Source: JOPF136 sp035517515
Lineage (GTDB): Bacteria > Acidobacteriota > Terriglobia > Acidiferrales > UBA7541
Direction: 5' to 3'
Assembly (NCBI GenBank): GCA_035517515.1
Contig: DATIYQ010000201.1
Span: forward strand, 1 to 27,649
DNA length: 27,649 nucleotides
Shown: one piece after another, positions 21,823 through 27,649 of the stretch
How positions within the stretch are numbered: position 1 is the first letter of the stretch
Layout of the letters: every line of letters begins with the position of its first letter
Notes under the pieces: model-generated
Told to the model about the DNA's origin: nothing
What the model saw: only the letters and a program-made list of their open reading frames with translations
Databases searched by the model: none
Translations under genes and position numbers: made by a program

Positions 21823-22689
21823 ATGAACATCGAAACCATTGCCGTAATCGGCGCCGGCACCATGGGCCGCGGGATCGCCTATGCCGCGCTCGCCGGCGGT
21901 TATCGAACCATTCTTGAAGACGTGCTCCCAGAGCAGCTCGCCGCCGCGCAGCAGGAAATTCGCCGCTGCTTCGACGAAGCCATCGCCCGCGGCAAATCCA
22001 CCGCGGAACAAAAGGGGCAGGCCCTGGCTCGCCTCTCCACGGCCTCTTCCGTGGACCTGGCCTGCCGCCAGGCCGACCTGGTGATCGAAGCGGTCCCGGA
22101 AGAGCTGGAGATGAAAATCGACGTGTTCTGCATCCTGGAGAAATTCGCGCGCCCCGGGGCCATCCTGGCGAGCAACACCTCGTCGCTCTCGATTACGGAA
22201 ATTGCCGCGGTCACCACGCGGGCCTCGCAGTGCATCGGGCTGCATTTCTTCAATCCGGTGCCCAAGATGAAGCTCTTGGAAATTGTGCGCGCGCTGGAAA
22301 CGGCTCCGGAAGCGGTGGAGGCCTGCCGCGCGGTGGGCCAGCGCATGGGCAAGGAAGTGGTGGTGGTCCGCGAGTCGCCGGGATTCATCACCAGCCGGGT
22401 CAACGCCATGATCGGCAACGAGGCCTTCTACATGCTCCAGGAAGGCATCGCCTCCGCGCGCGACATTGATACCGCGATGAAGCTGGGACTGAACCATCCC
22501 ATGGGACCCTTCGAGTTGGTGGACCTGGTGGGCCTGGACGTGCGCCTTTCCATTCTGGAATACCTGCACAAGACCCTGGGCGAAAAATTCCGTCCCTGCC
22601 CGCTGCTCACCCAGTACGTCAAAGCCGGGCGCCTGGGGCGCAAATCCGGACGCGGGGTGTTCGAGTACCCCTCCGGCGACCGGTCGTAA
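21823..22689 (+). CDS. 3-hydroxyacyl-CoA dehydrogenase, NAD-dependent
   Basis: A 288-aa single-function short beta-hydroxyacyl-CoA dehydrogenase of the FadB/HbdA/PaaH family. The N-terminal Rossmann motif is GAGTMG (residues 10-15). The catalytic dyad is His141 in 'GLHFFNPVPKMKLLEIV' with Glu153; 'ASNTSSLSITEIA' and 'SPGFITSRVN' provide the Ser/Asn substrate-site residues. The C-terminus shows 'MGPFELVDLVGLDV' and 'GRLGRKSGRGVFEY', standard for the family. It oxidises (S)-3-hydroxyacyl-CoA to 3-oxoacyl-CoA with NAD+, the step after the crotonases upstream. AGAGG lies 5 bases before the ATG. It is the last gene of the catabolic cluster and is separated from the amidohydrolase by the 111-base inverted repeat. 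Confidence 0.93.
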   Translation: MNIETIAVIGAGTMGRGIAYAALAGGYRTILEDVLPEQLAAAQQEIRRCFDEAIARGKSTAEQKGQALARLSTASSVDLACRQADLVIEAVPEELEMKIDVFCILEKFARPGAILASNTSSLSITEIAAVTTRASQCIGLHFFNPVPKMKLLEIVRALETAPEAVEACRAVGQRMGKEVVVVRESPGFITSRVNAMIGNEAFYMLQEGIASARDIDTAMKLGLNHPMGPFELVDLVGLDVRLSILEYLHKTLGEKFRPCPLLTQYVKAGRLGRKSGRGVFEYPSGDRS

Positions 22690-22695
22690 GGGGTC

Positions 22696-22718
22696 GTAGC
22701 AGCACGGCGAAACCGTGC
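22696..22718 (+). repeat. GTAG-headed hairpin after the hydroxyacyl-CoA dehydrogenase gene
   Basis: GTAG (22696-22699), two bases, then a 6-bp stem GCACGG/CCGTGC (22702-22707 with 22713-22718) around a CGAAA loop. It lies 7 bases after the dehydrogenase stop codon. It has no T-run. Same architecture as the other GTAG hairpins of the window. Confidence 0.6.
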
Positions 22719-22777
22719 CCTTGGTCGGGCCCTCGGCGGTGCCCATACCATCCCCGGCGCCACGGCCACTCGGAGTT

Positions 22778-22786
22778 TGGTAGGAT
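22778..22786 (+). promoter_or_regulatory. Extended -10 element before the macro-domain gene
   Basis: TGGTAGGAT at 22778-22786 is identical to the extended -10 of the predicted nuoA promoter. Transcription seven bases downstream would start on the A of the macro gene ATG (22793), a leaderless message. There is no ribosome site. No clear -35 was seen. Confidence 0.4.
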
Positions 22787-22792
22787 TCTTGA

Positions 22793-23326
22793 ATGGCTGC
22801 AAAAAAAGAGATCCGCTTCTCGCAGGGCGACATCACGGAATCGGATGCCGAGGCCATCGTCAACGCCGCCAATAACGACCTGCAACTGGGCGCGGGCGTG
22901 GCCGGAGCGATCCGCCGCAAGGGCGGCCCATCCATTCAACAGGAGTGCGACGAGATCGGCAGCATCCCGGTGGGCTCTGCCGCGGTGACCGGCGCCGGAA
23001 ACCTGAAGGCCCGGTTCGTGATTCACGCCGCCAGCATGTCTCTCGGCGGACTGACCACGGCGGAAACGCTGCGCAGCTCGACGGCGTGGTCGCTGCGCCT
23101 GGCGAAAGACCGCGGTCTCCGATCCATCGCCTTCCCGGCCGTGGGCACGGGAATCGCCGGCTTTCCGGTGCGCGAGTGCGCGCAAATCATGCTGGGCGAG
23201 GCCGTGGCCCACCTGAAGGGACATACCTCGCTGGCCAGCATCGAATTCGTCCTGTTCGATGCCCCCGCGCGCTCCGCCTTTGAAGCCGTGTGGAAGGAAA
23301 TGCAGGCCAAAGGCGATGGGCTGTGA
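22793..23326 (+). CDS. Macro-domain protein (ADP-ribose-binding/hydrolase type)
   Basis: A 177-aa stand-alone macro domain. Signatures are 'QGDITESDAEAIVNAANNDL' (GDIT 12-15, NAAN 24-27), the phosphate-binding loop GAGVAGAI (33-40), and 'IAFPAVGTGIAGFP' around residue 115. Macro domains bind ADP-ribose or O-acetyl-ADP-ribose, and YmdB/MacroD-like members hydrolyse them. It has Asn in NAAN but lacks the GGGGVDGAIH consensus of MacroD-type enzymes (it reads LGAGVAGAIR), so it may belong to another subclass. It overlaps the next gene by 4 bases (GTGA). Confidence 0.9.
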   Translation: MAAKKEIRFSQGDITESDAEAIVNAANNDLQLGAGVAGAIRRKGGPSIQQECDEIGSIPVGSAAVTGAGNLKARFVIHAASMSLGGLTTAETLRSSTAWSLRLAKDRGLRSIAFPAVGTGIAGFPVRECAQIMLGEAVAHLKGHTSLASIEFVLFDAPARSAFEAVWKEMQAKGDGL

Positions 23327-23592
23327 GCGAACGGGTGGAAAAAGTGCTCGCCGAGCTGGCCGCCTACGAGCATCCGCTGTTTTCCTTCAGCGCCCGGCCA
23401 TCGGGCGAGGCCGTGGACGTGCTCATCGAGTTCCGCAGCGCCGATCCGCAGGTGCACACCTACGTGTACACGCTCCAGCCGCGCGACATCGATCATCCCC
23501 AGTTTCGCTGGTCCTTCCAGCGCCAGCTCTACGACTGCCTGCACGACTACGTGGTGGAAATGTTCACCCGCAATCCGCAGTTTCAAGGATAG
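23323..23592 (+). CDS. Small conserved-looking protein of unknown function (89 aa)
   Basis: It starts at GTG 23323 in a GTGA overlap with the macro-domain stop. The protein is soluble, with no signal peptide or membrane segment. It begins with a helix (SERVEKVLAELAAYEHPLF) and is rich in aromatic and histidine residues later (HTYVYTLQPRDIDHPQF, YDCLHDYVVEMF). I recognise no domain. Tight coupling to the macro gene and a 9-base gap to the methyltransferase gene support it as real and part of a three-gene unit. Confidence 0.65.
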   Translation: MSERVEKVLAELAAYEHPLFSFSARPSGEAVDVLIEFRSADPQVHTYVYTLQPRDIDHPQFRWSFQRQLYDCLHDYVVEMFTRNPQFQG

Positions 23593-23601
23593 AGAGCGCG
23601 C

Positions 23602-24750
23602 GTGGCCGCTTCCCTTCCCTTCCCACCCGCCGAACGCACGCCCCTGGCGGAGTTGTTGCTCGCGCGCATCCGCGGCTCCGGCCCCATTTCCTTCGCGGAG
23701 TACATGCGGGAGTGCCTCTATCACCCGCAGCACGGCTATTACTCCCGCGCGGAGGCGCGCCGGTTCGCCGATTATTACACCAGCCCGGATGTCCATCCCG
23801 TCTTCGGCCGGCTGCTCGCGCGCCAGCTTGCGGAGATGTGGCAGGCGCTGGGCCGGCCCGGCGAGTTCTGTGCGGTGGAAGCCGGCGCGGGAGTGGGGCG
23901 GCTGGCTACCCATATCCTTGATTTTGCCGAGCGCGCCCTGCCGGAGTTTTTCACCTGCCTGCGGTATTTCGCCGTGGAGGCATCTGCGGCGCGCCGCGCG
24001 GCGCACCCGCAGGCCATCGGCCGGCATCTCTCCTCCGGCCGCGCTGCATCTTGCGATGCGCTGCCGGGGCGCGTGTCCGCCGGGGTCATCTTTTCCAATG
24101 AGCTGGCGGATGCCCTGCCCGTCCACCGCGCGCTCGGCACTCCCGAGGGGATTCGCGAGATTTTCGTGGGCGAGCGCAACGGATGGTTCGCAGACTCCGT
24201 GGTGTACTGCTCCTCGCCGAGGATCGTGGAATTCTTCACGCGCCAGGGCGCGACGCTCGCTCCGGGGATGCAGGCCGAGGCCGCGCTGGCGGCGTGCGAC
24301 TGGATTGCGGATGCGGGAAGCCGCCTGGAACGGGGCTTCGTGCTCACCGTGGATTACGGCCACGAAGCCGCGGCGCTCTACGACGCCCGCCATCCGCGCG
24401 GCACGCTGCTGGCCTACCGCGAACACCGCGCCACGGAAGATTATTACGCCGCTCCGGGGCTTCAGGATCTGACCGCCCACGTCAGCTTCACCGCGCTGGA
24501 CCTCTGGGGCCGCGCCACAGGCCTGGAGCGCACCGGGTGGACCACCCAGACGCGCTTCCTGCTCTCGCTGGGCCGCGCCAATGATTTTGCGGATCTCTAC
24601 GATCCGGGAATGTCCGAAGCGGAGCAACTCCGCTCCCGCCTGCTCTGGAAGACGTTGATTTATCCGGAAGGAATGGGCGAAACGTTTCAGGTGTTGACCC
24701 AGCACAAAGGGTTGGAAAAACCTCGATTGACAGGTCTTGCCGAACTCTAA
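23602..24750 (+). CDS. MidA/NDUFAF7-like SAM-dependent methyltransferase
   Basis: A 382-aa protein of the DUF185/MidA family. Features in order: 'GPISFAEYMRECLYHPQHGY' and 'YYTSPDVHPVFGRLLARQL' (family N-terminus, residues 27-76), SAM-binding motif 'AVEAGAGVGRLA' (91-102), 'FSNELADALPVHR' (about 164-176), 'VLTVDYGHEA', and 'DLTAHVSFTAL' near the end. The eukaryotic homologue NDUFAF7 dimethylates an arginine of the NDUFS2 subunit of complex I, the NuoD counterpart. The bacterial function is not established, though the presence of nuoD about 10 kb away is suggestive. The start is GTG 23602, 9 bases after the 89-aa gene. Confidence 0.87.
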   Translation: MAASLPFPPAERTPLAELLLARIRGSGPISFAEYMRECLYHPQHGYYSRAEARRFADYYTSPDVHPVFGRLLARQLAEMWQALGRPGEFCAVEAGAGVGRLATHILDFAERALPEFFTCLRYFAVEASAARRAAHPQAIGRHLSSGRAASCDALPGRVSAGVIFSNELADALPVHRALGTPEGIREIFVGERNGWFADSVVYCSSPRIVEFFTRQGATLAPGMQAEAALAACDWIADAGSRLERGFVLTVDYGHEAAALYDARHPRGTLLAYREHRATEDYYAAPGLQDLTAHVSFTALDLWGRATGLERTGWTTQTRFLLSLGRANDFADLYDPGMSEAEQLRSRLLWKTLIYPEGMGETFQVLTQHKGLEKPRLTGLAEL

Positions 24751-24789
24751 GCGAGGGCCGCAGCCGCACACCGCCCGGGGCGCGCGGCG

Positions 24790-26910
24790 CTATGGCGCGC
24801 GGTTTCCCGGGTTAGCCGGGGCGAGTTTGAACGGCTGCGCGGAGTACCGGGCGACTTCCTGCTGCGCGCCGCCGGTATCGTCCCGCGTCTCGCGGGCCTT
24901 CGAGTATTCGTTCATGGCCCGGTCGCGCAGCCCCGAAAGGTCGTAGATCTTCCCGATATAGATGTGGCTCCAGACTTCCGTCCACTTCGGGTCCACGTCT
25001 CCATCCAGCGCCTCGCGGAATGCGCTGGCCGCCGCCTGGTAATTCTTCTGGTAAAAGGCTGCTTCGCCCATGCGGAAGTGCGCCAGGGAGCTGTTGCGCT
25101 GCACATCGATGGCACGCTGGTATTCCTGGATGGCGTTGTAAAAATCTCCGCGCTGGGCGTCCTCTTCTCCCCGGGCGATCAGCGAGCGCAAACGCAGCTT
25201 GGGGCTGGATTTCAGCAGCTCGTTGTTGGGATCAATCACCACGCCCAGCGGCTTCGGACGGCCGAACGTCTCCACGTTGAAATCCGTGCGGATTCCGGTG
25301 ACCTGCACGGTCTTGGTTTCCGGGTTGCCCTCCGTGGAAATCTTCATGGTCACCGGCATGCTGAAGGTTTCCAGGTCCTGCCGGATGGTCCCGCGGACCG
25401 CAAAGCCCTTGCGTAGCCGCACCACTACGTAGTTGAGCTTGAATTCCGGAACACCGGTGGAGTTCAGCCACTGGCTGAAGAAAGCGGTGAGATTGGGCGC
25501 CGGCTTGTTGCGCGTCGCTGCTTGCTCCGCCACCTGCATGGCCATGGTTTCGAAATCATCCAGGCGCGCCTCATGGCCGGCGTATTTCTTGTAGAACTGG
25601 TGCAGCAGTTCGGTGAACGCGGCGTCGCCCATTTGCGCCCGGAGCATGTGGTACACCACCGCGCCTTTGTTCTGCACCACGGAGCGGTATTCCGGCGTGA
25701 ACGGCTTCAACTCCGATGCGTGGGCGATGGGCGCGCTCTGCTCATACATCAGGGCGCCCACGGAAAAATCCTCCAGCGCCAGGTCCAGGGCCTCCCGCCC
25801 CGCGGTGTTATCCAGGAACAGGGCTTCGGCGTAACGGGCCAGCCCGTCGGTGATCCACACGTCGTCCGCCGATGCCGCCTGCACGCTGTTGCCGAACCAC
25901 TGCGCGGCCACCAGTTGCGAGAGCGCCCGCCCGTTGCGCTGCGGATCCCATTCCCGCGGCCCCAGCAGCAGGAAGCCGGGGGCCGAGTACCCCACCAGGC
26001 TGCCCTGGGCCAGTTGCCCCACCACCATGTGGGTGCGCTCCAGCGGCCCGAATTCCGAGGAGTAGTACGCCATCATGCCGCCCACGGATTGCGCGTATCC
26101 ATCCGCCAGTTTCGGATCCGCCAGCGCCGCGGGCGGCCCGAACATCGTTACCGTAACGCCGCCATAGTCGGCGGTTTGCGTTTTCCAGGTGCCGGCAAGA
26201 AACGAGCCCGCCGCTTCCGGCTTTTTTACATGAAAGCTGTACACCAGTCCGGTGGTGGAGTTGTTGGCCGCGTCCGGCTTCGCCTTGGTCTCGCCGGGTT
26301 TGCTGGGTGGCGCCTGCTGGAACACGATGGTGCGCTTCTGCGGCGGGTCCGCTTCTCCTGTGCCCACCACCACGATTTTCTCGTCGGTGATGAGGTTGAA
26401 ATTGCCGGTGTATTGGCCGCCGGGATACTCCGCCAGGGGGAACCACCGCCCGGCGCGCAACAGAATCGCCGAATCGTCTCCGATGTAGGCCAGCCGCACG
26501 CCGCGCACCGGACTCACCTCGTCGTTGATCAGCGGCCCGGCGTAATCGAAGATCAGGGAGAACTTCTGCCCCGGCACCACGGTCTGCGGCAGGCTGACGG
26601 TCAGGTGCATGGGCTGCGCGGAATCGCGGTCAAAATGCAGCGGCCGCCCGTCTGCCAGGGACACGTTCTGCACGCCCAGGTCGCGATGCAGCTCCAGATC
26701 CAGCAAAGCCGAGGGCTCCACCGCTTCAAACGTGACCACCGCGTGGGCCGAAAGGGAATGCTGTTGCAGGAGCAGCGCCGCGGTCACGTCGTAGTTGACC
26801 GCGCGGAAGGAGACTTTCCGCGGCCCCTGCGCGCGCGCCGCGGGCGTGCAAACCAGGAACAGCAGAATGGCTGCAGCCGTCCGCAGTGCTCGTCTCACCG
26901 GTTGCTCCAT
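24790..26910 (-). CDS. M1-peptidase-like secreted protein with lost zinc site and C-terminal TPRs
   Basis: A 706-aa protein with a signal peptide (MEQPVRRALRTAAAILLFLV, cleavage near ARA-QG). The middle resembles M1 (aminopeptidase N-like) peptidases: '-QWFGN-' followed by 'VWITDGLARYAEALF', matching the HExxHQWFGN ... NEGFA-Y-E layout. However, the zinc motif reads QLVAA (residues 332-336) in place of HExxH, and the third ligand Glu is Asp in TDG (about 354-356), so no catalytic zinc site remains. About residues 590-690 contain TPR-like repeats ('GDFYNAIQEYQRAIDVQRNS', 'KNYQAAASAFREAL'). It is probably a binding or scaffold protein. ATG 26910 is chosen because the signal peptide begins there. 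It follows lpxB by 10 bases. Confidence 0.83.
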   Translation of the reverse strand: MEQPVRRALRTAAAILLFLVCTPAARAQGPRKVSFRAVNYDVTAALLLQQHSLSAHAVVTFEAVEPSALLDLELHRDLGVQNVSLADGRPLHFDRDSAQPMHLTVSLPQTVVPGQKFSLIFDYAGPLINDEVSPVRGVRLAYIGDDSAILLRAGRWFPLAEYPGGQYTGNFNLITDEKIVVVGTGEADPPQKRTIVFQQAPPSKPGETKAKPDAANNSTTGLVYSFHVKKPEAAGSFLAGTWKTQTADYGGVTVTMFGPPAALADPKLADGYAQSVGGMMAYYSSEFGPLERTHMVVGQLAQGSLVGYSAPGFLLLGPREWDPQRNGRALSQLVAAQWFGNSVQAASADDVWITDGLARYAEALFLDNTAGREALDLALEDFSVGALMYEQSAPIAHASELKPFTPEYRSVVQNKGAVVYHMLRAQMGDAAFTELLHQFYKKYAGHEARLDDFETMAMQVAEQAATRNKPAPNLTAFFSQWLNSTGVPEFKLNYVVVRLRKGFAVRGTIRQDLETFSMPVTMKISTEGNPETKTVQVTGIRTDFNVETFGRPKPLGVVIDPNNELLKSSPKLRLRSLIARGEEDAQRGDFYNAIQEYQRAIDVQRNSSLAHFRMGEAAFYQKNYQAAASAFREALDGDVDPKWTEVWSHIYIGKIYDLSGLRDRAMNEYSKARETRDDTGGAQQEVARYSAQPFKLAPANPGNRAP

Positions 26911-26920
26911 AGGGGTCAGT

Positions 26921-27649
26921 TTACTCTGAATAGGACGTGCCATCGCGCCCCCGCGTTGTATCGCCCCGGAGCATCTCGCAGACCACATCGGCGGCGCGGT
27001 GGATGGCGTCTCCCCGCGGGCCATGCAGCAGCTCTTCCACAGAAGCCAGTCCGCGCTTCATGGCCTCGCGCTCGCCGGGAAAATCCAGCAGCCGGGCCAC
27101 TTCCCGCGCCACCCCCGGTCCGGTAAATGCATCCTGGATCAGCTCCGGCACCAGCGGACGCCGCGCAATGAGGTTGGGCATGGCGAAGTGCGGGGCGCGA
27201 ATCAGCGGCCGCGCCATGGCCGCGGTCATCCGAGACACGCGGTACACCACCACCATGGGCGCGCCGCACAGCGCCGCTTCCACCGTCGCCGTTCCGCTGG
27301 ACACCACCGAAACGTCGGCGGCGGTGAGCACGTCGTAGGCGGCGCCCTCGATCACGCGGATTCCCAACCCCGATTCCCGCGCCGGAGCCAGAGCCGCGCT
27401 CTCCAGTCCCGGAGCCGCCGCCAGCAGGAACTGTGCCTGGCGCGTGGCGGCGAGTTCGCGGGCCGCTTCTACGAGTGGAGGAAGATTTTGCGCCACCTCG
27501 CGCCCCCTGCTCCCGGGAAGCAGTGCCACCACCGGCCGCCCGGCGTCCAGTCCCCAGCGGTGGCGCAATTCTGCCTGCGGCGCGGAGGGATGCACATGCC
27601 CCACCAGGGGATGGCCGATGAATTCGGCATCCACGCCGTTGAGGGTGTA
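26921..27649 (-). CDS. lpxB: Lipid-A-disaccharide synthase, C-terminal part (gene runs off the window)
   Basis: The frame is open to the window edge, so only the C-terminal ~242 residues are visible. The GT-B glycosyltransferase C-domain is recognisable: 'FIGHPLVGHV', 'VVALLPGSRGREVAQNLPPL' (the LPGSR nucleotide-site motif), 'VVSSGTATVEAALCGAPMVV' (the SGTATLE-type UDP-sugar motif), and 'PNLIARRPLVPELIQD' (PN-ia-----PE--Q motif). LpxB joins UDP-2,3-diacylglucosamine and lipid X to form the lipid A disaccharide, showing a Gram-negative outer membrane. It is the first visible gene of a minus-strand pair with the M1-like gene. Confidence 0.93.
   Translation of the reverse strand, partial: YTLNGVDAEFIGHPLVGHVHPSAPQAELRHRWGLDAGRPVVALLPGSRGREVAQNLPPLVEAARELAATRQAQFLLAAAPGLESAALAPARESGLGIRVIEGAAYDVLTAADVSVVSSGTATVEAALCGAPMVVVYRVSRMTAAMARPLIRAPHFAMPNLIARRPLVPELIQDAFTGPGVAREVARLLDFPGEREAMKRGLASVEELLHGPRGDAIHRAADVVCEMLRGDTTRGRDGTSYSE

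Noticed and set aside
16097..22689. A complete standard boxABC or paa operon
   Set aside because: No BoxC, BoxA, PaaZ, PaaB/C/E or aryl-CoA ligase gene is present in the window.
25522..27126. 534-aa plus-strand frame opposite the M1-like gene and lpxB
   Set aside because: Low-complexity antisense composition; the minus strand has a signal peptide, family motifs and TPRs.

Overview
The window is GC-rich, densely packed bacterial chromosome. Gene content and style point to an Acidobacteriota bacterium, probably near the Solibacter/Bryobacter group; this is an inference from gene content, not a database match. Clues are a split complex I operon, a Vgb-type propeller protein, a CopC/CopD pair, an SSF symporter, lpxB, and many short GTAG-headed hairpins between genes. 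No rRNA, tRNA, CRISPR array, insertion sequence or phage gene was seen.

Layout. (1) 1-917, plus strand: the 3' part of a Vgb-like beta-propeller gene. (2) 947-4925, minus strand: copD-like and copC-like genes, then a sodium:solute symporter. (3) 4972-15080, minus strand: complex I genes in transcription order nuoA, C, D, H, J, K, L, M, N, with no nuoB, E, F, G or I; GTAG hairpins lie between D/H, J/K and K/L. (4) 15081-15384: divergent control region with a nuoA promoter on the minus strand and, on the plus strand, a promoter, palindromic operator and hairpin ahead of a TetR gene. (5) 15385-22689, plus strand: an acyl-CoA (probably aromatic) catabolic cluster. It holds the TetR regulator, a crotonase, a Mug/TDG DNA glycosylase, a PaaG-like isomerase, a BoxB-like diiron epoxidase, a dienoyl-CoA-hydratase-like crotonase, a selenocysteine-containing ArsC/Spx-like protein, an amidohydrolase and a 3-hydroxyacyl-CoA dehydrogenase. 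(6) 22793-24750, plus strand: a macro-domain protein, an 89-aa unknown protein and a MidA/NDUFAF7-like methyltransferase. (7) 24790-27649, minus strand: lpxB (cut by the window end) followed by an M1-peptidase-like protein whose zinc site is lost.

The most important observation is at 20414-20779. A thioredoxin-fold ArsC/Spx-family gene reads through an in-frame TGA exactly where the family has its catalytic cysteine, giving UxxC. Twenty bases after the TGA there is a hairpin with the loop AGGTCT, the loop I recall for the E. coli fdhF SECIS element. The gene is best read as a selenoprotein that ordinary ORF calling truncates or misses.

The second is the combination of a BoxB-type epoxidase, which has all six expected diiron ligands, with a PaaG-type isomerase and no BoxC. 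This suggests a ring-epoxide/oxepin route that mixes the benzoyl-CoA and phenylacetyl-CoA pathways. A glycosylase family known to remove etheno adducts is embedded in the same operon.
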